DNA of 64,000 nucleotides from an uncultured Clostridia bacterium (GTDB lineage: Bacteria > Bacillota > Clostridia > Lachnospirales > CAG-274), in the NCBI GenBank assembly GCA_947632615.1, contig CANRPW010000001.1:180752-244751 (forward strand), written 5' to 3'. The position numbers were made by a program, and so were the translations under genes. The notes beneath the pieces are model-generated. The model had not been told where the DNA came from, did no database searches, and saw only the letters and a list, made by a program, of their open reading frames with translations. Below, in pieces: positions 26,012-34,681 of this stretch. How positions within the stretch are numbered: the stretch's first letter is position 1; the number at the start of each line of letters is the position of its first letter.

Positions 26012-27078
26012 ACCTCAACCTCCATATTGAATGAATTTAATGCAAATATCTCTGTTTCCTCACAGGTGATATTTACATATCCGTCATTTAACTTAAAATC
26101 CGTTATATCACTCACTCCGTCACAGCATAACGCAAGGTGCAGAATTCGTGCATAGCTTAACTCATTCTTCTTGAAATTTATCTGAGAGAAGTACTTAAGT
26201 ATTGCAGCTTTGATATTCCTCTTTACATCGTCAAGACTTAAAGTCCCGTCAAGCTCGACTTTTCCGACTATGTCAATATTCTTTTTGATCGCGCTTAATA
26301 CTTCACATATCGCCCCCACAGGCGCACAGCCTGAACCGTCACCGTTTTTGTTAGGATCTATGTGGTCTTGAACGGTTTTTATAACCGCATCGTCTGCCGT
26401 ATCTCCGTTATCTCCGCAGATGTAGAGATTGACTTTGTTGTTTACCTTTGTATCTCTTGTTGCCTTTGCGCCGCCTACGCCCTTGCACTCCAATGCCCAT
26501 AAGATATAATGCGCTCTGTTTCCGCTTGTAGCGGGCATTTGCAGCCGTAAATAATAACGGTTTCTCAGTGCCTCGTCTGTTTCTTCATCTGCTCCTCCCT
26601 CTATAGGTTCGGGGTTTGTAATGCTCGTTACATTGTTGTTTGATGTCACCATAACCGTGACCGTGCTTTCCTCGGTGTTATAAACCGCCCCGGGATTGAC
26701 GGCAACAATAGGCACGGTAGCAGTGCCGTTCACATCTACATCAGCCACGACTTCATATTGACAAGTACCGTTTGATACAATTGTGCCGCTGTATATAGTA
26801 CCGTTCCCTCTGACCTCGATATACCCACTTGCTCTCTGTGCCGTCTTGCGTGTTAAGTCTGTCCACTGTCCGACATAAGCGTCAAGTTCATCACCTTTGA
26901 GATTTTCAACATTCAGCTTGTCTGCCGTATCCGTTAAAAGCTGTAAAAGCTCATACACCTTCATTGAAAAGGCTTTAAACATCTCCCACAACCAGTTACC
27001 CTTTACCTTTGAATAGCTGTCCGGCATTTCGTTCAGCATATCGGCTTGTATATTTGATATTTCCTCGTTGTAGTTCAT
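26008..27078 (-). CDS. Baseplate J-like protein
   Basis: Baseplate wedge component of a contractile tail (Mu gp47/PBSX XkdT family). The N-terminus has AYVGQWTDLTRKTAQRASGY, the middle PIEGGADEETDEALRNRYYL, followed by ATSGNRAHYILWALE, all typical of Baseplate_J. 356 aa is normal. GGGGTGG precedes the ATG. It lies between the hub-associated genes and the fibre gene, as in PBSX-like phages. Confidence 0.92.
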   Translation of the reverse strand: MNYNEEISNIQADMLNEMPDSYSKVKGNWLWEMFKAFSMKVYELLQLLTDTADKLNVENLKGDELDAYVGQWTDLTRKTAQRASGYIEVRGNGTIYSGTIVSNGTCQYEVVADVDVNGTATVPIVAVNPGAVYNTEESTVTVMVTSNNNVTSITNPEPIEGGADEETDEALRNRYYLRLQMPATSGNRAHYILWALECKGVGGAKATRDTKVNNKVNLYICGDNGDTADDAVIKTVQDHIDPNKNGDGSGCAPVGAICEVLSAIKKNIDIVGKVELDGTLSLDDVKRNIKAAILKYFSQINFKKNELSYARILHLALCCDGVSDITDFKLNDGYVNITCEETEIFALNSFNMEVEV

Positions 27079-27089
27079 AAAACCACCCC

Positions 27090-27815
27090 CTAATCGCCTA
27101 ATATAACCGTTTTGTTTTCATTGTCCCACTCGATATTTTTTCCCGCCTGTTTGGCAATATCCCTAACATAGCAATAAGCGCAGCCGTCATATATCTCCGT
27201 GTGTATATCGAGAAGCTTGCCGTCCGCAATTACTCGCTTTTTCTCTGCGTTCCAGTCAACGGAAATATCTAACAAATTAAGAACGTCCCTCGCCTTTACA
27301 AGATTGTACCCGTCAACATTAGCGGATTTTATACTTGCGCTTGTGTTGTTATATGTTACCATGGTTTCTCCGAATGTTCTGCCGCTGTCCGTTTTAGGCG
27401 CAGTGGTTTCTGTAACAAACATATATTCCACGCAGTCAATGCTTGCTCTGATATTGCCCACCGTGTCATAATGATGACGAAAAGACTTTATTGAAATTGC
27501 TATATTTAAAAGCTCCGTCATCCCCTCGGTAATAACAAGCCTTGCAGGTATCTTCTTTTCAGATACATAGTTAAGCAGTTCTACGACCTCCGCTCCGTTG
27601 CCTTTGCAGAAATCATAATCTCTTGTGGGCAGAAACAGCTCCAAAGAAAAACTCCTCGGTTTTTTATTTCCGAGAAGTGTGATTGTTTTTGTGTGAGTAA
27701 CTATTTCCTCATTTGCAAGCTCCTGTAAGATTTCGGGCAGCTCGTTTGGAATAACAGGTACTTCAACGACTTTTTCGTTGTTGTTATAGCTTAACATCAT
27801 TTTTATAGGTGTCAT
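27090..27815 (-). CDS. Baseplate protein, XkdP-like, with amine-oxidase-type wall domain
   Basis: Residues 1 to about 140 match the pattern of phage baseplate/LysM-linked proteins such as XkdP: PNELPEILQELANEE, IARLV-type segment and IRASIDCVEYMFV. The C-terminal 90 residues are instead a copper-amine-oxidase N-terminal-like domain (DGYNLVKARDVLNLLDISV, CYVRDIAKQAGKNIEWD), where LysM would be expected. That swap suggests a different wall ligand. AGGAGG precedes the ATG. Confidence 0.7.
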   Translation of the reverse strand: MTPIKMMLSYNNNEKVVEVPVIPNELPEILQELANEEIVTHTKTITLLGNKKPRSFSLELFLPTRDYDFCKGNGAEVVELLNYVSEKKIPARLVITEGMTELLNIAISIKSFRHHYDTVGNIRASIDCVEYMFVTETTAPKTDSGRTFGETMVTYNNTSASIKSANVDGYNLVKARDVLNLLDISVDWNAEKKRVIADGKLLDIHTEIYDGCAYCYVRDIAKQAGKNIEWDNENKTVILGD

Positions 27816-27824
27816 ATCTGCCTC

Positions 27825-28373
27825 CTAAAATTCGGGACTTAGTCCCTTTTCCAATGTTCCCTTTACGCTGTCATTTATATTGCCCCATGTGTATTTTTTC
27901 ACATCTGTCCATTTGACTTTTTTAACTTCCTCCCATAAAATGTGGTCATAGGTATAAAATAAATCAAGGTGGTAGGGAATTATTTCTTTGAGAGTATTAA
28001 CCGCAAGGGTTATGTGCTTGTTGGTTTCTGCGTGAATGAAAGTAATAAGCACTGTCATATCTCTAAAACCGACTTCTATTGTGATACCGTCAACAGAATT
28101 GACCGTGCCCTCTAACATTGCCTTTGTCGCTGTACCAACACCGAGGAGGCGTGTTTTTATAATATTTCTCCGTTCGGTGATGTTGTCGGAGCGTTTTGTT
28201 ATAGCCATTTCATTTTCTTTTAAGTCAAGATACCATGTTGCATAATTTAAGAAAATCTGCTTGTAAAGGTCGTTTATCTTATTTTCGGAAGATGTGAGTT
28301 TTGCCGTTAGTGCATTTATTATATCTATTGTTACTTTGTCGGCTCTGTATATTTTATGGATAAGTTTCAGCAT
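27825..28373 (-). CDS. Baseplate/tail protein, YmfQ (DUF2313)-like
   Basis: A 182-aa protein encoded between the hub and the baseplate genes. RRNIIKTRLLGVGTATKAML and the segment around VDGITIEVGFRDMTVLI resemble the DUF2313/YmfQ baseplate family, which follows gpJ-like proteins in many contractile phages; here it precedes the J-like gene. The C-terminal 40 residues are Trp/Lys-rich (WEEVKKVKWTDVKKYTWGNI). GGGAGG precedes the ATG. Assignment rests on pattern and position. Confidence 0.65.
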   Translation of the reverse strand: MLKLIHKIYRADKVTIDIINALTAKLTSSENKINDLYKQIFLNYATWYLDLKENEMAITKRSDNITERRNIIKTRLLGVGTATKAMLEGTVNSVDGITIEVGFRDMTVLITFIHAETNKHITLAVNTLKEIIPYHLDLFYTYDHILWEEVKKVKWTDVKKYTWGNINDSVKGTLEKGLSPEF

Positions 28374-28375
28374 TA

Positions 28376-29803
28376 CTATAACCTCCCGTAAGCGTAGACA
28401 TTAGACCACAGTTTTGTTTTTCGTACTCCCACATTTTCATTTTCCGCATTAATCATCATTCCGTTGCCGATATATACTCCCACATGATAAACCTTGCTGC
28501 CGTTAGCCCAAAATACCAAATCACCCGGCTTTCTGTTCTCGGCAGAGATTTTGGTGCATTTGTCGTAATAGCCCTGAGCTGTCAATCGTGACAGTGATTT
28601 TACACCCGAAGTATTGAATGAGTAATAAATAAGTCCCGAACAGTCAAAGCTGTCGGGACCTGCTGCACCCCATACATAAGGCTTGCCCACCTGTGCGTTA
28701 AGTACATTATTTAGCTTTGCAAAATTGCTGTCGGAAACAGCCGAGCCGTTGCTTGCAACATCTTCCCTTTGTATGACTTCGCTTTCGGCATAGGTCTTGT
28801 TTGTATTTTCCTTAATAAAATCAAGAGTGCAGGTCATTGTATGTATATTTCCGCTTATCTTATGGCTGACGGACTGTATCCTGAAATAATCATCTATCAT
28901 AAGATAATCGTCTATTATGTGCATTACTCTACCCGGTCTTGCGCTGTCGTGTCCGATAAAGTCAACGGTCAACTCTCTTTTCAGCTTGTTTTTATCTTCC
29001 AGTTCATTTTTAGCAAGGGTTTTTATATTTTCCAAATCCTCGGAATTGACGGAGTAATTTTCGGAAAGAAGTCCGTATTTCTGTATGTTTTCATTGTCAC
29101 TTACAGTGTACTCTACAGCAGGCATATTTCCCGTAGTCTTTGAATTAATGATTGCTGTTACTCTGTTTTTCATGCTTTCTATAGAGTGAGTATATTTTCC
29201 TCTGCCATGTGCATTTTTGTCCGTGACATCAAAGGCGGCAACATTTATTGTGGGTTTGAAAATATAGTTTATTGGCTCATCGGTAAGCTGAAAAACATAT
29301 ATCTTATCGGCTCTAAGTTCATAATAGTATTTTTTACCATCATTCCCCTGCTGTATTTCTATAAGCTCCTTTATGATCTCGTTTACATTTTTTATATAAA
29401 TGCCGTTGACCTTTGCGGGCATATCGCAGATACTGCCGACACCGACACCTACCTTTGCAAAAAGTTCTTGCAGACATTCCGTCACGCTTTTGTCTTTGAA
29501 TTGTATAACTACATCATTTTTGTTGAGATAAAATCCAAAGTCATATGCTTTTATATCTCTTTTGGGATAATTCCTTGAAACATTTACAACGACCGCTCTT
29601 ATAAGTTCACAGTCATCATTACAAAGCTGAACAATATCTCCTGCCTCTATCAATAGATGAGGTATGTATCTTTCGGCAGTATCGGGAACAGAAAATGAGA
29701 GTGAAATACCTACCGTATCAATGCTCTCGTTCCAACTCAAATTGGAAACAAGGCTTGTTATCTCCTCGCTTTTTCCACTTTTGCATAAATATATTTTATA
29801 CAT
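28376..29803 (-). CDS. Baseplate hub protein fused to NlpC/P60 endopeptidase
   Basis: The first 330 residues are XkdQ/YqbQ-like, the gpD-type hub through which DNA leaves the tail. After a short linker, residues about 355-475 form an NlpC/P60 cysteine peptidase: GKPYVWGAAGPDSFDCSGLI with the catalytic Cys, and VYHVGVYIGN with the catalytic His. The fusion puts a wall-cutting enzyme at the tail tip, useful during infection. The gene begins right after the previous stop. Confidence 0.88.
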   Translation of the reverse strand: MYKIYLCKSGKSEEITSLVSNLSWNESIDTVGISLSFSVPDTAERYIPHLLIEAGDIVQLCNDDCELIRAVVVNVSRNYPKRDIKAYDFGFYLNKNDVVIQFKDKSVTECLQELFAKVGVGVGSICDMPAKVNGIYIKNVNEIIKELIEIQQGNDGKKYYYELRADKIYVFQLTDEPINYIFKPTINVAAFDVTDKNAHGRGKYTHSIESMKNRVTAIINSKTTGNMPAVEYTVSDNENIQKYGLLSENYSVNSEDLENIKTLAKNELEDKNKLKRELTVDFIGHDSARPGRVMHIIDDYLMIDDYFRIQSVSHKISGNIHTMTCTLDFIKENTNKTYAESEVIQREDVASNGSAVSDSNFAKLNNVLNAQVGKPYVWGAAGPDSFDCSGLIYYSFNTSGVKSLSRLTAQGYYDKCTKISAENRKPGDLVFWANGSKVYHVGVYIGNGMMINAENENVGVRKTKLWSNVYAYGRL

Positions 29804-30568
29804 TTAAGCTTCACTCCCGTGTGCCGCCTTTATTCCCGAATAATCATCTTCGGTAGGCTCTTCAAGTTTGAGTGCGAATGTTATATAGCCATCTTTGCTC
29901 GGCAGTTCAACATACTTTTCCGGTTTATCACCTACCGAAAACTCCATACAGTTAGCACTGCTTGAACATACGCTTTGATATACGCCCTCGGGTACACAGT
30001 CAAGTCCGGGCGGATACAGTTTTGAAAGGCATACCTCATCTGCAAGGCTGCACTTCATAACGCTTGAAGTAATTGCACCATGTGTGCCGTCAGCAACATA
30101 TAACTTAGTCTCGCTGTCGTATATCATTGTAACAAATCTGTCCTTCATATTTATTACAAGGGCTTTTATGTTGTCACTGATATTTTCTTTGAAAAATCCC
30201 GCAATAAATCCATACTTGCTTTTTATAACAAGCAATTTAAGTGAATTTCCATGAAGGTTGCCGCTGCTTCCTCCACTTACCCCTGCTACCTGCGTATCGT
30301 CTTTAACATATCCACGACCATAAAGTGCGCCATTCGTGTGTGCATTAATAAATATACCCGAATTTGTTCCTCGGAAATATATTTTCAGAGAAGCACTACT
30401 TTTGTCTGTTATTACCTCCCCCGTTTCAAAAATATCGGAAAATTTTTTGTCTATCCACTCTTTAACCTTTTTAATCCTTGCCGTATGTGCTTCTATCGTA
30501 TTATCCGAACTTATCTCACACCCTGCTTCCTCTGCCACCTGATATACTTTTCTGAAATCATAACTCAT
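29804..30568 (-). CDS. Phage tail/baseplate protein of unknown function
   Basis: A 254-aa protein beginning MSYDFRKVYQVAEEAGCEIS, an N-terminal segment of the kind found in several Firmicute tail proteins. The rest appears beta-rich with many Gly/Ser (VAGVSGGSSGNLHGNS) and no recognised catalytic motif. GGGAGGTG precedes the ATG. It overlaps the DUF2634-like gene by 11 bases and precedes the hub, so a structural role in the baseplate is likely. Confidence 0.62.
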   Translation of the reverse strand: MSYDFRKVYQVAEEAGCEISSDNTIEAHTARIKKVKEWIDKKFSDIFETGEVITDKSSASLKIYFRGTNSGIFINAHTNGALYGRGYVKDDTQVAGVSGGSSGNLHGNSLKLLVIKSKYGFIAGFFKENISDNIKALVINMKDRFVTMIYDSETKLYVADGTHGAITSSVMKCSLADEVCLSKLYPPGLDCVPEGVYQSVCSSSANCMEFSVGDKPEKYVELPSKDGYITFALKLEEPTEDDYSGIKAAHGSEA

Positions 30569-31169
30569 CTTGCTCACCTCCCAAAATGTGTTGTTTACCG
30601 CAGATACTGTCATCAATATCACCATAAAAACGCAAACTGCCGATTAGTATATCGGTATTATTAAGATATGTGTCCGGTACTGACGGTTCAGGCTCGGGTT
30701 CGGGTTTGGTGTTCGGTGTGGGCCTTGCTCCACCGTATACATAACTTACACCCAAAATGCTGTCATCACTAAGTACAACAGTAAATGAAATGTCAAGTCC
30801 CCGTTTCTCCCTTTTCCCTTCCCAGTCCTTAACTTCGGTTATAAGAGGATGACGGAGAAGATTTTCCGTTACTTCTCTTTTCAGTTCAGAATTGAGATAG
30901 CCTGCAGGAAGCATCCTTTGCCCTATGTAGTTATAGACCGATATGCCGAACACTTCGTTTTCCTCCTTGGTGTATACCTTATAGACATTTGCAGGTGTAC
31001 GAAGGACATTTTCGATATACTGCTTTACCCCAATAAATACGGACTCCTTTTCGGGAATACCGTTTTTTATAAGGTGTTGTCCTGTGTTATAGTCAAAAAT
31101 AAAATCTGTTCCGACATCTTCGGTTAGTTTTTCTTGTATGTCGTTTTCTAAAAATGTATTTGGAAACAT
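30558..31169 (-). CDS. Baseplate protein, XkdS-like (DUF2634)
   Basis: A gp25-like baseplate component. FDYNTGQHLIKNGIPEKESV, IGVKQYIENVLRTPANVYKV and VYNYIG match the DUF2634/XkdS pattern. A Pro/Glu-rich linker (PNTKPEPEPEPSVPD) and a 35-residue tail follow the conserved part. The internal ATG six bases after the first was chosen because GGAGG is then 7 bases away. Standard position after the XkdR-like gene. Confidence 0.8.
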   Translation of the reverse strand: MFPNTFLENDIQEKLTEDVGTDFIFDYNTGQHLIKNGIPEKESVFIGVKQYIENVLRTPANVYKVYTKEENEVFGISVYNYIGQRMLPAGYLNSELKREVTENLLRHPLITEVKDWEGKREKRGLDISFTVVLSDDSILGVSYVYGGARPTPNTKPEPEPEPSVPDTYLNNTDILIGSLRFYGDIDDSICGKQHILGGEQDEL

Positions 31170-31171
31170 TG

Positions 31172-31501
31172 TCATTCCTCCAAATATATGTATAAGTCTT
31201 TTATGCTCTCAAATCTGCCTAAGATATATATGCTTTGGTTGTCCTCCGCAAACATACAAATATATTTATCACCTATTTCATAGGGGTACTCGGGCAGATA
31301 AAGCTCCCCCTCGGTTACGCCCGAATTATCGTTCATAAGTCCCTCAAGGCTGTAAAACTTTGTAAAATCAAAAGGCACACCGTTGTAATATGTGCGGATA
31401 GTGACGGGTGTATATCCCGTCACCTCTCCTACACATATACCAAGTCTAACGGCATTGTTCCTTTTTGTTATTTCTTTTGCAAGTCTGATATAACCGTCCA
31501 T
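31172..31501 (-). CDS. Tail protein, XkdR-like (DUF2577)
   Basis: A 109-aa protein with LAKEITKRNNAVRLGICVGE and the later segment EIGDKYICMFAEDNQSIYIL, which fit the DUF2577/XkdR family that forms part of the baseplate or hub in contractile-tailed phages. AGGAGG precedes the ATG. It stands between the tail tube gene and the XkdS-like gene. Confidence 0.75.
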   Translation of the reverse strand: MDGYIRLAKEITKRNNAVRLGICVGEVTGYTPVTIRTYYNGVPFDFTKFYSLEGLMNDNSGVTEGELYLPEYPYEIGDKYICMFAEDNQSIYILGRFESIKDLYIYLEE

Positions 31502-31522
31502 AGCCGTTAGCCTCCTGTTTTA

Positions 31523-31948
31523 TCATTCAATCGTAGACAGTACCTTTATACCTGTAAAAGTAAAGGGCATACTTCTTTTGGCAACTGTCTTTGCCTCCCA
31601 ATCAGCAGGTGTTATCTCTGTAAACTGAACGCCCGTTACCATATATTTTTCGCTCTTTCCCGTGTTCGGGTCAACAAGATTTGAATATATAGTGTAATTA
31701 GGTGTTATGCCGTTCTGCCACATCTCAATAAGGTTTGCGTCTTCACCTGTGTTTATTCTCGCGCCTTCAAGAGTTCCCTCACCGTCATAGCCTGTATAAA
31801 TATGGTGTGTGCAATAATCACCAACGGGGGCAAAGTCCTCAAACTGTCCAGTCATTTTGATGTTAATCTTGTTAATTTCAATAAGCTTTGTGTTGTTGAG
31901 GAATACCTCGCCCGATGTTCCTTTTAAAAATTTATTATCATCAAACAT
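31523..31948 (-). CDS. Tail tube protein (XkdM-like)
   Basis: A 141-aa tube subunit. The start FLKGTSGEVFLNNTKLIEIN, the GYDGEGTLEGARIN turn and the later VTGVQFTEITPADWEAKTVA are the hallmarks of the DUF2001/XkdM family, whose rings stack under the contractile sheath. GGGGGAG precedes the ATG. It follows the sheath gene directly, as expected. Confidence 0.92.
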   Translation of the reverse strand: MFDDNKFLKGTSGEVFLNNTKLIEINKINIKMTGQFEDFAPVGDYCTHHIYTGYDGEGTLEGARINTGEDANLIEMWQNGITPNYTIYSNLVDPNTGKSEKYMVTGVQFTEITPADWEAKTVAKRSMPFTFTGIKVLSTIE

Positions 31949-31960
31949 TTAAACTCCCCC

Positions 31961-33082
31961 TTATTCCATAGTAACCGTAAATTTAAGGTTTTCCATGCAG
32001 TTAAGAATTTTGATATTCGCGGCAATAAATACAGTCCTCTTAAAACTTCTGCGCTTTACAGTGTCGTCATCCCACTCTGCCGCCTCCGCTTTTCCTGTTC
32101 CCATCCAAGCGGAACGCTGTGCCTCTACATCAATTTCAGCTTTGTTGTTGAATTCGCTGTCTAAAATATCCTCACCTGCAAGTCTGTCAAAATACTCATT
32201 GACCGAGCCTATAAATAACATCTGGTTCATATACTTGTTCTTAAATGAACCCTGATAAGTGTTTACAAACACATCTCTTATATCATCTCTTATCAAGTCC
32301 ATGGCCTCAACGGTTTCTATGTACTGCATATCTTCTGTAGCTGTGTTGCCGTTAAGAGTGGTGAGTGAATTAATACCTGTTACAATCTTAACGCCACCGT
32401 CATCGTTGGTGATAACAAGCTGACCGCCTGTTATTGCTTCATCTATATCATCAACTTCCTCACAGCTTGCAAGCTCTCCAAGCTTGTAATTGGTTACGCT
32501 TCTTGTGCATTTGCATCCTGCAAGAACGCCCACAAGGTAGGGGAACATTTCCACATCAGTAAGAGCCTCACCGTTTGATGATGTTGCAGCCTGTGAAAAG
32601 TAAACATAATGCTTGCAGTCGACTCCCGATTTGTTCCCAAGCACCTTGAATGATAAACCGTCCTTCTCCATACTCTCTACCCAGCTTGCAAGGTCTGTCT
32701 GTATTGTAATATCCTCTGGACTGTCATCAGTGGGGGCAGTAACCCAGCCCTGTTTTCTCATAGCAAGCAGTGGATTTGTAAATGCGGACAGCTTTTTATA
32801 GTCTTTTGCGATTATAACTATGACCTCATAGGGAGCGGAGACGAAACAATTTTTGATATGCTTTAGTGTTTTCTGTCTTTCTGTTTTATGTGTTTCATCA
32901 TCGTAGAAGTTATTGTCATAGTCCGAATTGACCTGTGATACATTTCTGTATATAAAGGTTTTAACTTCCTCGCCTACAGTGCTGTCAGCCAAAAATAAAA
33001 CAGCCGTGCCTCTCTCGCTCCTCTGTATGAGCGTGGTGGCAAGCTGCTTAAACTGAATGGTTACGGTTGGTTTTGTTGCCAT
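31961..33082 (-). CDS. Tail sheath protein
   Basis: The contractile sheath subunit, showing the phage is myovirus-like. 373 aa. N-terminal TIQFKQLATTLIQRSERGTA, the middle LAMRKQGWVTAPTDDSP, the INSLTTLNGNTATEDMQYIE region and the C-terminal NCMENLKFTVTME match Phage_sheath_1 proteins such as XkdK. GGAGG precedes the ATG. Its start overlaps the upstream gene by 35 bases. Confidence 0.94.
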   Translation of the reverse strand: MATKPTVTIQFKQLATTLIQRSERGTAVLFLADSTVGEEVKTFIYRNVSQVNSDYDNNFYDDETHKTERQKTLKHIKNCFVSAPYEVIVIIAKDYKKLSAFTNPLLAMRKQGWVTAPTDDSPEDITIQTDLASWVESMEKDGLSFKVLGNKSGVDCKHYVYFSQAATSSNGEALTDVEMFPYLVGVLAGCKCTRSVTNYKLGELASCEEVDDIDEAITGGQLVITNDDGGVKIVTGINSLTTLNGNTATEDMQYIETVEAMDLIRDDIRDVFVNTYQGSFKNKYMNQMLFIGSVNEYFDRLAGEDILDSEFNNKAEIDVEAQRSAWMGTGKAEAAEWDDDTVKRRSFKRTVFIAANIKILNCMENLKFTVTME

Positions 33083-33578
33083 TATAATTCCTCCTTAATT
33101 CAAGTTCATACATTGTTTCAATACCTGCTTCATCTATAAATTCCGTTGCAATTTCAAAATCAAATGAGCAGTTCATTATTCCGTCCTCGACCTTTTCAAA
33201 CTCTAAATCGTCAATGTATACTGCACATTTATCTTCCGAGTAACAAAATTCGTCTTCAGGCGAATTTTGCGAACGAGTTCCACTCGTTCGATCTGTGGTT
33301 ATGTAAAATGGTTCAAGAAATGAGAATGCTATTTTATCTTCGATATCCATTATTTCGGCTTTACTGTGCTTTCGGTCTTTTACATAAAAGTAAATGTTGA
33401 AATACACCTTTACCTGCCTAAGCGCAGACGAATAAAAGCCTGTGTGTACCGTATTCATAAAAATTTTGAATGACGGTCTGACTACAGGCTCTTCCAAGTC
33501 GCTGTCCTCAAGGGGCAGCTCCGTAACGGCTGATATATGGTCGCATACGGATTTAAAAATATCTTTTAAGTTTACAAT
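33048..33578 (-). CDS. Tail terminator-like protein (DUF6838 type), probable ATT start
   Basis: A tail completion protein by position between the gp10-like gene and the sheath. Codons before the first TTG (33497) remain in frame and read like a conserved N-terminus (VNLKDIFKSVCDHISAVTEL). The frame reaches an ATT codon exactly 6 bases after GGAGGG, so initiation at ATT is proposed; the TTG has only a poor site. About residue 105 it contains a Thr/Ser/Arg-rich stretch encoded by two small hairpins. Family name is tentative. Confidence 0.62.
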   Translation of the reverse strand: MVNLKDIFKSVCDHISAVTELPLEDSDLEEPVVRPSFKIFMNTVHTGFYSSALRQVKVYFNIYFYVKDRKHSKAEIMDIEDKIAFSFLEPFYITTDRTSGTRSQNSPEDEFCYSEDKCAVYIDDLEFEKVEDGIMNCSFDFEIATEFIDEAGIETMYELELRRNYNGNKTNRNHSV

Positions 33579-33605
33579 AGTTATCCCTCCAATTCAAAAA
33601 AACAA

Positions 33606-34031
33606 TTATTCAAGCGGCTTTAAAATCTTATCCGCAAATTTCTCGCTGTCTTTTTCGTATCTGCCCTCAAACTCATCTGCTGCGGTTTTGAAAATGTGGT
33701 AGCCTTGCACACGACCGACTTTCTTTCCGCTGCGGGTCACCATTTCGTGACCGTATTCAATGAGATGCCCGTGATAGGCAGGTTTGCCGGAATAAACACG
33801 AATACTGTCCGCACCCGTGGGCGCATATTTGTAGTATTTTCCACGCTTTATTCCTTTTTCGTAATTTCCCGTTTTCTTTCCGACAGTGGTTCTCGCTTTC
33901 TTCACGGTGCTGTTTTTCAGTTTAGTACCCTCAGACTGCATAAATTTTTTGACTTCTTTAGGGTATAACTCTCTTATCATCTCAACGGCATCGGAAAATT
34001 CATCAATGCCCTCGGTTTCAAACAATGCCAT
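33606..34031 (-). CDS. HK97 gp10-like tail/neck protein
   Basis: A 141-aa basic protein of the HK97-gp10 family, involved in joining tail to head or ending the tail. KKARTTVGKKTGNYEKGI, YHGHLIEYGH and VQGYHIFKTAADEFE are typical, the last two being the family signature. The ATG in MALFETEG follows GGGAGGTGG and was preferred over a longer frame. It lies downstream of a toxin-antitoxin pair and upstream of the terminator-like gene. Confidence 0.86.
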   Translation of the reverse strand: MALFETEGIDEFSDAVEMIRELYPKEVKKFMQSEGTKLKNSTVKKARTTVGKKTGNYEKGIKRGKYYKYAPTGADSIRVYSGKPAYHGHLIEYGHEMVTRSGKKVGRVQGYHIFKTAADEFEGRYEKDSEKFADKILKPLE

Positions 34032-34088
34032 AGTTCCACCTCCCAAAATTAAGCAAACAAAAAACCGCCTGTACAAGCGGTTTAATGA

Positions 34089-34361
34089 TTATTTGTCTGT
34101 GTAATGACCTCTGCATGAATATATTTCTACAACATTATCTTCAAGAATAGTGTAAACAAGTCTGTCTTTTTCGTTTATTCGCCTTGAAAAATAGCTTTGA
34201 AAATCCCCCTTCATCTGTTCGGGTTTACCTATTCCGTTCAAAGCTCCGTTTCTCATAATATCGACAATAAGTTGATTTATTTTTTTGAGGGTTTTCTTGT
34301 CTTGACTTTGCCAGTACAAGTATTCCTCCCATGCCTGCTCTGTAAACTGTGGTCTACTCAT
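34089..34361 (-). CDS. YoeB-family toxin
   Basis: A 90-aa ribosome-dependent mRNA endonuclease of the Txe/YoeB type. FTEQAWEEYLYWQSQDKKTL, the GIGKPEQMKGDFQSYFSRRI segment and the C-terminal YSCRGHYTDK, with the catalytic His-Tyr, are all present. The start overlaps the antitoxin gene by 8 bases. It lies inside the late tail operon, an unusual place, and is followed by the gp10-like gene. Confidence 0.92.
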   Translation of the reverse strand: MSRPQFTEQAWEEYLYWQSQDKKTLKKINQLIVDIMRNGALNGIGKPEQMKGDFQSYFSRRINEKDRLVYTILEDNVVEIYSCRGHYTDK

Positions 34362-34617
34362 TTTCCATAGCCTCTAATTCTTCCATAGATTTGGAAACGA
34401 TTCTGCCTTGTTTTGCCTGTTCTATAGAACGATTGAGCTTATAGATATATTCCGCATTATTTTTTAATCTCAAGAGTTCATTATACTCGCTTTCGCTTAT
34501 CATTACTACATTTTCCTGCTTGGGTCTTGTAATTATAATACTGTCACCCGAAAGAGCCATGTCGATGTAATGCTTTAGATTGGCTTTTAAGTCTGTAGCT
34601 ACAGTAGCTGTGATCAT
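34354..34617 (-). CDS. Phd/YefM-family antitoxin
   Basis: An 87-aa antitoxin pairing with the downstream YoeB. TVATDLKANLKHYIDMALSG, IIITRPKQENVVMISESEYN and the acidic C-terminal tail (MEELEAMENE) follow the family order: DNA-binding N-terminus and toxin-binding C-terminus. The ATG is 10 bases from AAGGAG; an upstream GTG would start inside that site. It has its own promoter and probably represses it. Confidence 0.9.
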   Translation of the reverse strand: MITATVATDLKANLKHYIDMALSGDSIIITRPKQENVVMISESEYNELLRLKNNAEYIYKLNRSIEQAKQGRIVSKSMEELEAMENE

Positions 34618-34681
34618 ATTTTCCACACTCCTTGCAATTAAGTTTTGTTGAATACCGATTTCGATACCTTATCCTGTATTT

